64,000 nucleotides of DNA from Ditylenchus dipsaci (Eukaryota > Nematoda > Chromadorea > Rhabditida > Anguinidae). Positions 1 to 11,230 of this stretch are shown piece after piece; positions within the stretch are counted from its first letter, which is position 1; every line of letters begins with the position of its first letter. The stretch covers positions 22,336 through 86,335 of the forward strand of contig SADC01000167.1 in NCBI GenBank assembly GCA_004194705.1, written 5' to 3'. The position numbers and the translations under genes were made by a program. The notes below the pieces were generated by a model that saw only the letters and a program-made list of their open reading frames with translations, was not told the DNA's origin and made no database searches.

Positions 1-560
1 ATGTGATGAAGTGATCTTTTACCAGGGCTCCGAATCGTCCTTTTTAAAAAGATTTGTCCTTTTTTTGGCACCACAAATCTTTTTTTATTTTTGAAAATTC
101 AGACAAAATCTTTTTTTTTCGCTTTAAAATGGCAACAAGCACTGGATGAAATGACCCTTTTACTTCAAAAATAGTCAAAATGTCCATTTTTTACCCAAAT
201 GTCCTTTTTTCGAAAATTTTCATTCAGAGCCCTGTCTTATACCCCATTTCCAGTACTCCAACATCTCGAGGGAAAGTGTGAAATCCCTCGAGAAGCCGTC
301 ACCGATCATTTCCAGACCGTGTCTATAAGGGAAGAAGGGGGTTGTGAATCTCTACGCCACGTCTAGAATATTTTCTCGCTTTTCAGCTATTCTTTGGCAG
401 TTTCTTAATGAACTTCGCTCTAATTTTGGATTTCGCGTTTTTCGTAAAAGAGAGACTAGGGTAAACCGCCGTTACAGACATCAATCCGGAAAAGCGTGAA
501 TAGTTACACTTTATTCACCCTATAGGGCAGCACTGTATCCAGACTTATTCATCAACAACC
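1..560. other. no gene seen; T-rich low-complexity DNA
   Basis: The first 230 bases repeat variants of a T-rich phrase (gtcctttttt, aaatcttttt) and end near 'cattcagagccctg', which looks like the edge of a degenerate repeat. No coding signal or RNA gene is visible. Confidence 0.5.
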
Positions 561-579
561 AGCAAATTATTGAAGCCAG

Positions 580-807
580 ATGGTAAAGAGATACGTATTA
601 TCTCTTACAGTAGCCATCCTCATTTTTGTTGCTATAACTTTGTCAAAAGGTACTGGGACAGAATTATTGCAACAAAGTCGTCTTCTGAGTATCCAGTCTG
701 AACCACCATACTGTTTGGCAAGAGTCTCATCTGTTGTAGTTTTTAGCAAAATAGACTTCAAACTTCAAAATAGACTTGAAATAATTCATCAGTTCTATTA
801 TTTTTGA
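580..807 (+). CDS. possible small secreted protein or first exon
   Basis: A 75-codon frame opens with Lys-Arg followed by about 17 hydrophobic residues (YVLSLTVAILIFVAITL), which resembles a signal peptide. The remainder (one Cys, many Ser and Leu) has no recognisable domain. A GGTACTG at about 648, just after the hydrophobic segment, could be a splice donor, so the real product may be a spliced gene whose first exon is the signal peptide. No partner gene is identifiable nearby. It may equally be a chance frame: the tail after residue 55 is low complexity. Confidence 0.22.
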   Translation: MVKRYVLSLTVAILIFVAITLSKGTGTELLQQSRLLSIQSEPPYCLARVSSVVVFSKIDFKLQNRLEIIHQFYYF

Positions 808-2280
808 CTGATTTGTTCACTTTTGAAGCATTTACATTTTTCTGTGGCGTAAATCTGTGATTATTATCTCAAACTGGCATGACTTGTTCTCGCATTCGAA
901 ACTCTGAAAGAAAAAAATAGATTTCAATAAAATCTGTATACTGAATAAAAATTAACATTAGCCATACAGAAAATGGTTTAAAGTACACTATGAACTTTTG
1001 CTAAATACAATAGAAAAAATAAGCAAAAAATGAATTTGGTCATAAAATTAAATGTGGTTTATCATCCAAATCATCAATGAAAGAAAGATGACATATTATA
1101 ACAATTTCAAAATATTGTATTGTATTTCTGGATCCCTGGGAAGATTTGAAAACATGATTGCAGGTGACTGTTTACCAAAAACTAGAAAGAATTATATTTT
1201 CGAGGTGACTGACGATAACTTCTCGAAAACGATTTTTCGACCAGAATTTTGTCTTTGTTGGTGGGCAAGAGTAGACCGTCGTAACTCATGATATTCCTTT
1301 GAGTGATAAACTTTACATTAGTTTTGGGAATGGCTCATTCCGGGACGGGAAAAGACGGGAAGTCCGGACCATGTGTATATAGAAAAAAATTGGAAAACCA
1401 CCACTGGACATGACAATGGAATTGAAAAGACTCAAATATTTTTCCGGGTCGCGATCCCAAACCAGAAAAGAACCCAAAAAATTCCAGGACAAAAAAAACC
1501 CTCCCGACCGTCTTTCATCCCTAGCTTATGTGTGTTTTCGTTTTATCTAACAAAAAGTGTGGAATCGCTCTAGTACTTCAAAATCCTTTTCTCGATTACG
1601 CCAGAATTTTAAAACTGAAGCTGTAGTTGCAAGGTAGTTCAGTAAACTTTCAAAGAAGGGGTGAAAGCATTTAAGGAGATAGTCTCGACACGAAAGGATT
1701 AATTTGAATTTTGTGTTTTTTTAATGTGCTGTTAGAACCATATTTTGTTGACAACTCGATGTTTCGATGTCAGACAAACTTGTGCAAAATTTGAACTTGG
1801 AGTGTTATTATCACTATCAGAATTATGAAAGTTCTGGACAAAATTATATAAGTTATTGCAATTTTTACGATTCACTCTGTGAAAAATCGTTATCAGGATA
1901 TTCCAATCAAGCAGCGTAGTTCGAGGTGTCTCTCGTGAGTATGGGCGCGCGGCTAAAGATATACACACATATACCACGCTGCTCAGCAATAATATCTTAA
2001 AATCAAATCACGCAAATAAACGATAATATTATGCTCGACTGTTGGTTGGTCAGAATTGTCTTCTAGTTGTATTTTCAATAAATAACAATGGTTGGTAACT
2101 TGGATTGAATAATTAAAAATGTGGGATTGAATAAGTTATTGGATAATTGAAAATGTGCTCTACTGAGGTTCAAACCTGCGACATTAAAAAGTTGAGCCTA
2201 CACCACATCCACTGCACTGCGCTGCTTACGAGAAAAATAAGACAAAACTTTGTCCTTTTACACTTTTTTTACATACTAAA
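808..2280. other. intergenic, nothing recognised
   Basis: Only short, unsupported frames occur here on both strands. No tandem repeat, terminal inverted repeat or recognisable domain was found. Confidence 0.4.
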
Positions 2281-2299
2281 TTGACTATCCTGGAACCGT

Positions 2300-2535
2300 A
2301 GCAAATATCAAATTAAGCAAGTGGCATGCCACTTGCTAAATAAAGTGGCAATTTAGTAGCAAATATAGAAAACTAAACTCTAAATATTTAGACGCTACTT
2401 TCTCAATAGCAAATAAAGAAGTAGAATTTAGCTGGCCAAACTCTAAATATTTAGACGTAGCAAATATCGAATTAGACTTTAGCCTTTAGCAAGTGGGATG
2501 CTAAACTCTAAATATTTAGTGGTAGCAAATATCGC
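2300..2535. repeat. short interspersed AT-rich repeats with a palindromic core
   Basis: The phrase AAACTCTAAATATTTAG occurs three times (about 2,374, 2,438 and 2,503), and 'tagcaaatat' recurs between the copies. At 2,318-2,337 lies a perfect palindrome, GCAAGTGGCATGCCACTTGC. A related TGGCA-type inverted phrase occurs near 38,630. This looks like the remnant of a small fold-back element; no target-site duplication was recognised. Confidence 0.55.
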
Positions 2536-2701
2536 GATCTAATTTTTTCATCCTCTTTGTTATTTTCAATCACCAATCAACAAGTTCATGTTCACCAAAA
2601 ACATCTTTTCTATAAATATCTAGTCTAAACGTCGAAACAATTCCTGCCTTTCAATCACCATTCCACTCTTCCTCTGGCCTTGTTTTATTCAATCTATCTA
2701 C

Positions 2702-3705
2702 ATCAAAAATAATCACGCACAATTCGATTTCTCTCTTGAATCCCAGTAATTTGACGTCCTTGGTAGAGTTCCGGATTCGGCTGCTCATCTTTGTATTCCT
2801 CTTTCTCTTCAGGCTCAGGCATACGCAGCTCCACGGCCAGGTTGTGCAACACGCATGTTGAGAGGACCACATTTGCCAAGTGCTCTAGACTGAGACGAAC
2901 TTTACTGTGAAGAATTGCAAAACGACGCTTTCACTGCTCAATCCTCTGCTCCACACAGACCTTAGTTCTCTTGTGAGCCTTGTTATATCTGAAAGATGAT
3001 CATTAACGTAACGAATTTGTAAACATTTAATATTATCGACCTCATCTCACTTGCAGTTGACGGTCTGAGGAAAGGAGTCATGAGCCATTTCTTACACGGG
3101 TAGCCTGAATCACCCAAGAGCAAACCACCGATTTCATTATTCTGCACAGCATCCACAGAAGGCTCGAGCAAAAAATATGAGAATCATGTGCGCAACCAGG
3201 ATGCTTCGCGACCACGTTTGCGAACTATCCCTGAGTTGACGACCACCTAAAAGGGACCAGGAGTATGGGTTGAAGGTCAAAGAATAAATCGAAAAGCACC
3301 TGAACATTGATTGAATGCCTATTCTTTCTGTTAACGTAGTCCGTCTCAACCTTCTGATTCAGTGCTTGGATGTGGATGTGCGTTTCATCGATAAGCCTCA
3401 CCACGTTCGAGGATCCAGTAATTCCGTAAAACATCCGCTGCTCCTTGGCAATTTCCTGTAAAATAAAGTAAACAATGCCAAAAGAGTAGTAGAAAAGGAC
3501 AAACCGCTTTAGTTGCTGGCATATAGATGTATTGGTTTGCCTTCGAAGCCAGAGTCGCACAGAAACGCTTCACACAGTTGGAAATTGATCGCTGGCTCAT
3601 CACGACAGTATCGCCTATATGCAGTTGGAAGGTGTTCGAGGCCAAATAATTCAGAGCTTTTTCTCTTTTGTTCAGTGCATTTTTAGATACACCCAGCGTT
3701 TTCAC
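2702..3705 (-). pseudogene. PIF/Harbinger-type DDE transposase, broken
   Basis: The gene reads 3,705 to 2,702 on the minus strand in four exons, with introns at 3,456-3,504, 3,247-3,299 and 2,989-3,040 (49, 53 and 52 nt, all GT-AG). The family hallmarks appear in order: LIDETHIHI (first catalytic Asp), DYVNRKNRHSINVQ, HDSHIF, LLGDSGYP (second Asp) with WLMTPF, then YNKAHKRT and VEQRIEQ (catalytic Glu), followed by a basic stretch and LHNL. Harbinger transposases normally end this way. Exon 3 needs two frame changes (between the NVV and LEPSV segments), and exon 4 has an in-frame TGA (complement of 2,931-2,933) just after VEQRIEQ. The N-terminus may extend further upstream. The usual MADF/Myb-like partner gene of Harbinger elements is not seen nearby, nor are clear terminal repeats. 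Confidence 0.9.
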
Positions 3706-3969
3706 TTATTCGAAAATCATGTTTAAATGACTCTTAAGTAACTTTTATGTGCTTAAAAAGATAAGAAAGTCATTTTCTGACATTTTTTCATGTTTTGAGA
3801 GTGCGAGAAAAAATGTTTTGACTAAAATTCGGATTTTTGCACCAGGGGACCATGTCAAGTCATCAAAAAAGAGCTCGTGGATACCCTCAAAACTCCAAAA
3901 AGATCAAATTTGAACATGATTTTTTCGACTGGATCCTAGCGCATAAAGACACTCTGGTATGCATACATT

Positions 3970-4085
3970 TTCATGCATCCGGAGTAACTTTCGAGTGATT
4001 TGTGTCTAAGGTATGTGGGTGTTCATCTCAACTCCAAGCCCTTCTATACATCCAGAGTAACTTTCGAGTGATTTGTGTTTAATTT
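3970..4085. repeat. short direct repeat pair
   Basis: CATCCGGAGTAACTTTCGAG at 3,974 recurs at 4,048 with one base changed. Both copies are followed by TGATTTGTGT. It is a two-copy tandem duplication of about 74 bp in otherwise unrecognised DNA. Confidence 0.7.
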
Positions 4086-4364
4086 TACAGAGTTTCAGGT
4101 GTCCCGGCCTGAACTTCTATCGAGATATTGTTAGAGATTCTTCGTACTCAGCCTTTCTCAATTTCAATTGACGAATCTAAACACAGTGCGTCAAATAAAT
4201 TTTTCTTGTCATCAGGATATATATATATATATATATTCTTCTACTCTCTTTTCGGGTTTCTTACTCACATGACTTGTTTTCTCATACACTCTATTGTCTT
4301 ATCTAATATTTCTACAAAACAATGTAAAAACATTTTTGTTGTTTTTATTGAAATATTTAAATAT

Positions 4365-5105
4365 CGTAGTATCTCTATTAAACGGGCATGCCCGTTTAAT
4401 TTTCAACCCTCCCGTAGGGAGCCCGTTTATTAGAAAGTGCCCATTTAATAGAGAGAGCCCGTTTATTTTGCAACAACAAACTTTTTGAAAATTTTTCTAC
4501 ACAAATGCCAACTGCGTCAATTTTTTTGCATTTTTTAAATTATATATGTATATATGATTGATTTTTTGTTGTTTTATTAATTTGTTTGATTGTTATGTTG
4601 TTAGTGCTAGAAATGCGGACAGGATCCTGATCCAAGTTCCTAAGCTGGTTTTCTTATCACATGACGTATGATTCACATTCCTAATTTTGCTTTTGCAAAA
4701 TCTCGCTTTTGCTTTTTAGTCAGGATCCCTGTTCAAAAACGGCTAAAGAAAGTTATTAATGGAGAAGAGAGTCATAAGAATGTCATTTGATAACCCGGAC
4801 GAGGAACAATTAGAATTTTTGATGATAGGGATTTTATTTCATGTACTGTTTAGACCTTTATATCTAGGAATTGATGTTTGCTGATATTTCCAAGCGCATC
4901 AGAGATCTTCTCAAGATTATTTTTTGCGCTTCCGACTGGTCGTGGAGCCGAGTAATTATAGTAATTTCAGTATTATTATAAAAATCGTTCTTATTTAGGT
5001 ACACCGGATTTGTTTTGAATTTCGACAAGAACTTTTAAAGTCCAATTTAAAGGGCATTAGAGGGGGCCTTATATTAGTAGAAGACTTCTATTATAAGAAA
5101 TACGG
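4365..5105. mobile_element. possible decayed MITE of the TACCGTATTT family
   Basis: The left edge (GTAGTATCTCTATTAAACGG) and the right edge (TCTATTATAAGAAATACGGC) are imperfect inverted copies of the TACCGTATTTCCTCTAATAG ends seen at 46,053 and 58,213. Inside the left end, GCCCGTTTAATA-like phrases recur four times (4,385-4,465). An AT dinucleotide run lies at about 4,218-4,235, just upstream. No coding region is present. Confidence 0.4.
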
Positions 5106-5211
5106 CAACCCTTTGTAAGGGATAAAGTAAATAAATAAATCAGATATATTTTGATGTACAAAATACACGCCATTTTTAGGCCATTTTACTTACACCGTTT
5201 TTCAAATTTTT

Positions 5212-6459
5212 TTATCACATCCAACGTAGACCCGCACTTTCGCCTTCTTTCAAATTAATGATAGTTCCACCAATCGAATCAACATGATTGTTATCACATC
5301 CAACGTAGACCCGCACTTTCGCCCTCTTTCAAATTAATGATAGTTCCACCAATCGAATCAACATGATTGTTATCACATCCAACGTAGACCCGCACTTTCG
5401 CCCTCTTTCAATAATGATAGTTCCACCAATCGAATCAACATGATTGTTATCACATCCAACGTAGACCTGCACTTTCGCCCTCTTTCAAATTAATGATAGT
5501 TCCACCAATCGAATCAACATTATTGTTATCACATCCAACGTGGACCCGCACTTTTGCCCTCTTTCAAATTAATAATAGTTCCACCAATCGAATCAACATG
5601 ATTGTTATCACATCCAACGTAGACCTGCACTTTCGCCCTCTTTCAAATTAATGATAGTTCCACCAATCGAATCAACATTATTGTTATCACATCCAACGTG
5701 GACCCGCACTCTGCCCTCTTTCAAATTAATAATAGTTCCACCAATCGAATCAACATGATTGTTATCACATCCAACGTAGACCCGCACTTTCGCCCTCTTT
5801 CAAATTAATGATAGTTCCACCAATCGAATCAACATTATTGTTATCACATCCAACGTGGACCCGCACTTTTGCCCTCTTTCAAATTAATAATAGTTCCACC
5901 AATCGAATCAACATGATTGTTATCACATCCAACGTAGACCCGCACTTTCGCCCTCTTTCAAATTAATGATAGTTCCACCAATCGAATCAACATTATTGTT
6001 GTCACATCCAACGTAGACCCGCACTTTCGCCCTCTTTCAAATTAATGATAGTTCCACCAATCGAATCAACATGATTGTTATCACATCCAACGTGGACCCG
6101 CACTTTTGCCCTCTTTCAAATTAATGATAGTTCCACCAATCGAATCAACATGATTGTTATCACATCCAACGTGGACCGCACTTTTGCCCTCTTTCAAATT
6201 AATAATAGTTCACCATCGAATCAACATGATTGTTATCACATCCAACGTAGACCCGCACTTTCGCCCTCTTTCAAATTAATGATAGTTCCACCAATCGAAT
6301 CAACATGATTGTTATCACATCCAACGTGGACCCGCACTTTTGCCCTTTCAAATTAATAATAGTTCCACCAATCGAATCAACATGATTGTTATCACATCCA
6401 ACGTAGACCTGCACTTTCGCCCTCTTTCAAATTAATGATAGTTCCACCAATTGAATCAT
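5212..6459. repeat. 79-bp tandem satellite, about 16 copies
   Basis: The unit is 79 bp (ACATGATTG recurs at intervals of 79) and contains CACATCCAACGTAGACCCGC, CCCTCTTTCAAATTAATGAT and GTTCCACCAATCGAATCAAC. Two main variants are linked across the unit. Type A has GTAGACC, TTCGCC and AATGATAG; type B has GTGGACC, TTTTGCC and AATAATAG. They partly alternate in the middle of the array. Frames across the array are repeat artefacts and not genes. Confidence 0.97.
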
Positions 6460-6467
6460 TAATCATG

Positions 6468-6965
6468 TCAAACAATCATGTCAAAACCGCTAGCTTGGTG
6501 CAACTTGCTGCAACAAAGTCGGCGCTGATGCGAGGAAAGAAATCGATCGCCGGCTGGGAAGACTGCAACTGGTCGACGCAGCAGAAGCGAATCGCCGCAG
6601 CCAGAGAAGAAAATCAGGATATCAGAGTAAGGTGAAGTTTCGTCGCACGCCAGCTCAGGAACACTCGGGAATTGGTCTCTTCGAGGCGGAATCCACACGA
6701 AGCTTCGAAACGGTTGGTAATCTTCTTGTTGATTGAAATAGCAAGTTCTTATAATCATTTCAAGATGAACGTGAAAACAGCTTCGCAGGTGACCTTCATT
6801 AAACACAATCTCACGCTGGAGTTCGCCAACTTATTCAAATCGACGTAAGCGGAACAGTATGTGGAAGACGTGGATGAGGAGTCTCATGAAGAAACAATCG
6901 AGACAACTGATCTTTTTGATAATGAATTTGATGTGTTTATGAATGAATTGATTGAAATGTTATAG
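6468..6965 (+). pseudogene. unrecognised broken coding remnant beside the satellite
   Basis: Immediately 3' of the satellite the base composition rises in G+C and coding-like phrases appear: GWEDCNWSTQQKRIAAARE at about 6,555-6,615, a second piece (VKTASQVTFIKHN) at about 6,768-6,810, and an acidic tail (DVDEESHEETIETTDLFDNE) ending at TAA 6,965. The pieces sit in different frames, so introns or frameshifts separate them. The W-S-x-Q plus Ala-rich phrase resembles one at about 25,510-25,610, next to the pogo-like element. I think it is a transposase remnant, but I cannot name the family. Confidence 0.35.
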
Positions 6966-7009
6966 TTGTTGAAATAAGAAAGTTTTAGTTAGTGAAACCT
7001 GATGTAGTA

Positions 7010-7097
7010 GGAATTTGGCCGGATTTTGGCCAATTGGCGCTAATTGGCCGGCCAATTGTCCGATTTCTATTTGGCCGGCCAATTGCCCAACCCTAGT
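7010..7097. repeat. terminal segment with self-complementary GGCCGGCCAATTG iterons
   Basis: TTGGCCGGCCAATTG-type palindromes recur three times and the segment ends in CAACCCTA. Reversed, it begins TAGGGTTGGG, the style of hAT terminal repeats. The same arrangement with a different palindrome (GACCGGTCAATTG) is at 37,450-37,541. No opposite end was found. Confidence 0.6.
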
Positions 7098-7099
7098 TT

Positions 7100-7491
7100 G
7101 AACTAGAATTCCCTCAGGATTTTAGGTCAAAATAATTGGTTTGTTTTTTTACTTTAAATTTTTTCAGAGCATCCAGGTACAAACTCACTTGAATAGGTGG
7201 TAACTTGCTTAGGTTTCAGCCTTAGTGTAGGTAAAAGAATAACATCGGTTTTATCAAACCGAATTTCCCACAGGATTTTACGTATAATAGGATGGTTCAT
7301 TTTAACGTTTGGCTAAATTTTTATTTTCAGACCATCCAGGTGGATATCCACCTACCCAGTTGGTACCTACTCCTCGTTCAAGGTTCCGGGTGGTAAAATC
7401 GTAGTTTCTGTCTCATTGAACAGGACTTGTCAGACGATTTAACGTACGATAGTGTAGTTAAATTAAAAAATTGCAAAATTTTTTGAATTTC
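7100..7491. other. unannotated DNA upstream of the LTR
   Basis: Two copies of a phrase around 'atccaggtRsaaa/ggatatccacctacc' and several CAGGATTTTA phrases occur (7,112-7,350). No gene is recognised. Confidence 0.3.
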
Positions 7492-7685
7492 TGTTGTGAT
7501 GACCTCGTATTTGAATTGCTCTTTTGTCTCGATCGAAATATATTGTGCTGGGTATCACAGCTTCTATCAAGTTATTGTTTGTGTCGTATTGCTGTATAGT
7601 CTGTTCTGTTATAAAGCTTAAAAACTATTCTTGTTGTCGGTACTGCTCTAGGCACTACATTATTCTATCTATTGCCGATACAACA
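7492..7685 (+). repeat. 5' LTR of the Ty3/gypsy element
   Basis: The 194-bp segment begins TGTTG and ends CAACA, the inverted ends expected of an LTR, and sits directly upstream of a primer-binding-site-like motif and gag. No second LTR occurs in the window, which agrees with loss of the 3' half of the element. The boundaries rest on the end dinucleotides and the primer site, because no second copy is available for comparison. Confidence 0.7.
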
Positions 7686-7687
7686 AA

Positions 7688-7700
7688 TTTGGCGCAGTCG
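7688..7700 (+). other. primer binding site-like motif of the retrotransposon
   Basis: TTTGGCGCAGTCG lies two bases after the proposed LTR end. TGGCGC immediately after a 5' LTR is a common start for tRNA primer sites in Ty3/gypsy elements. It supports the LTR boundary. Which tRNA would pair was not determined. Confidence 0.65.
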
Positions 7701-7709
7701 CATTAAAAT

Positions 7710-8785
7710 ATGGAACCCGCACATGTTCAAAAGATTTTGGAGCAAAATGCTCAATTGATAAAACTATTCTCTGAACGTTATAATCCCCCTGGCGCGGAGG
7801 CGCAGGTTAGTTCAATTTCAGGTGCAACGGAAATGCTCGTCTCTTCTCTAAATTCCCGTCTGTCAGATTTCCGATATGCTCCAGAGGACGATGATACCTT
7901 CGACAGCTGGTGGCTTCGCTATGGCTCGATTATCTCTGAGGATGGAAAGGATCTCAGCGAGGGTGCAAAAGTCAGATTGCTTGTTGGGAAGTTGCAACCA
8001 AGTGAGTTCAAACGTTTTTCTGAATCCGTCAAACCTAAGGGTCCTTATGAACTATCTTTTGCTGATACTACTACTCAGCTACAGAAACTTTTTGCTCAAA
8101 CTAAGAGCCTTTTCATGAAACGTTATGAATGTTTCCAACTAAAGCAAAAGATAGGTCAGGACATCTTAGAGTTTGGAGCGGAGGTTAATAGTGGATGTGA
8201 AAAGGCGGCTCCTCTTATCAAACGAGAGGCTCTGAATTGTCTTGTATTCATCTCTGGTTTACATTCTGACTTTATGAGCTCCGCATCAAATGTCTCCAAA
8301 AGATCGAACTTGCTGAATTAGAAAACAGAGAACCTAAACTAGACGATATTGTAGACGAATGCAAGAAGCATCTATCTCTAAAAGAAAATGTGAAACAACT
8401 CCAGAAACAGTTCAATCACATGTCTACGAATGTTGTCACTCCCTATAGACCTGCTAAATATCAGCATAGAAATCCTATTAAACCAGCAGGTATTAAATCC
8501 AAAGCGTATAAACAGACCAAGCAATATCAATACCGAGTGGGCTCTCTCTGTCATGGACGTGGAGGGAATCACAGTAAACCTAATTGTCCCTACAAGAATT
8601 CTATTTGTCTTCAATGTCACAGAAGGGGTCATATCAAAGCGGTATGTTACACGCCTCCTGAAAACCGACCGAAACCCAATACCAATTGTTTGCAATTAAT
8701 AGAGTCGCAACCAACCCTCGATGTTGAAATGGATATTTCAAACGTCTCTTTTAATTCTGTGCAAGCTAGCATCACCGATCCCTGA
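7710..8785 (+). pseudogene. gag: Ty3/gypsy gag, one frameshift
   Basis: The Gag polyprotein would form the retrotransposon particle. It starts at ATG 7,710 (MEPAHVQKILEQN), ten bases after the primer site. The body has the invertebrate gypsy Gag pattern F-x-W...DG.dLs...KVRLLVGKL, with FDSWWLRYGS and KVRLLVGKLQP at residues 68-97, then SLFMKRYECFQL and NSGCEKAAPL. The frame is lost at about 8,300 (ending KRSNLLN) and resumes one base over with a Lys-rich stretch and a zinc-knuckle region: CHGRGG, then NCPYKNSICLQCHRRGHIKAVC at about 8,550-8,650. It stops at 8,785. One frameshift separates the halves, so as written it would not make full Gag. Confidence 0.92.
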
Positions 8786-8800
8786 TATACAACTCTAAAA

Positions 8801-11230
8801 GTGGAAAAATCTCCTATCAAGTTTCTCATAGATTCTGGTTCTGGCGCTACTTTGATTACTCTAAATACTTGGGAACAAATAGGTAAACCACCTCTAGAAT
8901 CTACTATTCTACAGGGAAAGTCATTTACGGGTCATACTTTCCAAGCTAAAGGAAAATGTAGTGTTAACGTACAGTATTCTTCCGAACAGAAACACTATCT
9001 TTCATGTTATGTGGTAGAGAACAGCTTTTTCGATCTTATTGGCCGACCGTGGCTTATTTCTCTAGGTTTAGTTAACCGCATGACGGAAGTGTGTTCTCAG
9101 AATACTGTAGTCGCTCAAATTTCTCCTGAATCAATGGTCACTTCTCCTAAGGTGTTCGACAAGGATCACCTTCTAAAATCTTTCTCGACTCTTTTTGACG
9201 ATAAAACTCTTGGATTGTGCACTAAAACTAAGGCGCATTTATATGTCAAACCTGGAGAAAGGCCAAGATTCATTCCTAAACGACCTGTACCCTTTGGCGT
9301 TGAAGAAACCGTTTCTGAAGAAATAGATCGTTTACTTCGTCTAAATGTAATTTGTCCAGTTGATTACAGTGAGTGGGCAGCACCTATTGTGGCTGTCAAG
9401 AAAAAGAATGGTCAAATTAGAGTCTGTGCTGATTTTTCGACTGGTTTAAACAATGCGATTGAGTTAAATAAATATCCTTTGCCGTTGCCAGATGAAATCT
9501 TTAGCAGACTTCATGGATCGAAATATTTCTCTTGTCTAGATTTGTCCGATGCTTATTTCCAAATCGAGTTAGACAATACCTAAAAAACTATGTGGAATAA
9601 ACACTCACCGTGGTTTGTTCCAATATCAACGGCTTCCATTTGGAGTAAATCAGCTCCATCTATCTTTCAAAAGGTCATGGATGAAATGTTGGTCAATTTC
9701 AAGTGTGCTTTTGCTTATCTAGACGATGTCATCATTGTCAGCACCTCGAAAGATCAGCATCTCAAAGACATCTATGCCGTTCTCAATAAACTTCAATCGT
9801 TTGGTTTCAGACTGAAATTGGAAAAGTGCAAATTTTTCATGGAACAAATATAATATTTAGGTCAAATCATAGATACTAAGGGTATAAGACCTAATCCTAA
9901 GCGCACTTTGGCCGTTCGCAACATGCCCGTTCCGCAGACTGTTTCTCAGCTACGATCTTTTTTGGGTGCTATCAATTTTTATGGTAGATACATCAAGGGA
10001 ATGAGGCTGTTGCGCGCGCCATTGGATAAACTACTACAGAAAGATGTCACCTACTTTTGGTCTAAAGAGTGTCAAGAGTCCTTTGACAAAGCCAAAGACA
10101 TCATTTGTTCTGATCTCTTGTTAGTCCATTATGACCCTAGACTACCTATCATTGTTGCGGCAGATGCCTCTAAAGATGGCATGGGAGCTACTATAGGTCA
10201 TAAGTTTCCTGATGGATCCATCAAGATTGTGGAACACGCTTCCAAGGCTTTCAATCCTGCGCAGCAAAACTATAGTCAAATGAGAAAGAGGGTTTAGCAT
10301 TAATGTTCGCCGTAAAGAAATTCCACAAATACATTTTTGGTCAAAAATTTACTCTACATACAGACTATAAACCACTACTATCTATTTTTGGTTCTAAAAA
10401 GGGAATTCCGGTGTATGCTGCTAGCCGACTACAGAGATGGGCACTAGTTCTAAGTGCTTACAACTTCAATATCATCCATATTCGTACCAATGATTTTGGT
10501 CAAGTTGACTCGCTCTCCCGACTAATTGCAGACTATCCTAGGAAGATGAAGAGCAAGTCATCGCTATGTTGAACCTAGTCGACCTTGGAGTCGAAAACAT
10601 GCTCATAAATTCGATTGAAATGATCCCTGTTACTAGTGAAGAAATCGCCAATGCCATTTGTACTGACGAAGTACTTTCTAAAATCACACATTACATGCGT
10701 GAAGGCTGGCCAGCAAATATTTCTCAGGGACCAATCGTTTCCTATTTCACTAAACGTCATGCTCTCTACATCACCAAAGACTGTTTGATGTATGAAAATA
10801 GAGTTGTGATTTCTACTTCTTTGCGTCCTAGAATTTTGAAAACACTACATTTGGGTCACCCGGGAATAAGTAGGATGAAACTTTTGGCTAAAGGTTATGT
10901 ATTTTGGCCCGGTCTAGACTCCGATATAGAAACCGTAGTCCGTTCATGTACCAGTTGTGCATCTCAGGCTAAGAATCCACTTAAGCATACTTTGAAAGCA
11001 TGGCCTAGTACTGAAGGTCCATGGCAGAGGATCCACGTCGACTATGCTGGTCCGTTTTTGGGTAAAATGTTCCTCTGCATTGTAGATTCGTTCTCTAAAT
11101 GGCCTGAAGTTTTCATCGCTCCTAATGCTAATACTGCTGGCTTAATACGGGTTCTAGAGTCTGTGTTTGCACGTTATGGATATCCCCACAGTCTGGTCTC
11201 CGACAACGGTACACAGTTTACATCGCACGA
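8801..11230 (+). pseudogene. pol: Ty3/gypsy pol, copy 1: protease, RT, RNase H, truncated integrase
   Basis: Domains in order: aspartic protease with FLIDSGSGATLI (about 8,821), reverse transcriptase with VCADFSTGLN (9,423), LDLSDAYFQIEL and the catalytic box AYLDDVIIVS (about 9,713-9,742), RNase H with HTDYKPLLSIF (about 10,358), and integrase with an HHCC zinc region (HLGHPGISRMK ... SCTSCASQAK, 10,848-10,972) and DYAGPF plus VSDNGTQFTS (11,040-11,225). Stops or frameshifts fall at about 9,582, 9,850 and 10,297. The integrase ends right after its second catalytic Asp region: at about 11,230 the reading frame runs into DNA polymerase B sequence, so the catalytic Glu, the C-terminal integrase and the 3' LTR are missing. 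The element is therefore not autonomous. Confidence 0.95.

Noticed and set aside
6075..6308. 77-codon frame over the satellite
   Set aside because: Pure tandem-repeat translation (FALFQINDSS recurring).
5212..6459. CRISPR-like array of regularly spaced repeats
   Set aside because: The whole 79-bp unit is repeated with no unique spacers, and the context is eukaryotic. It is a satellite.
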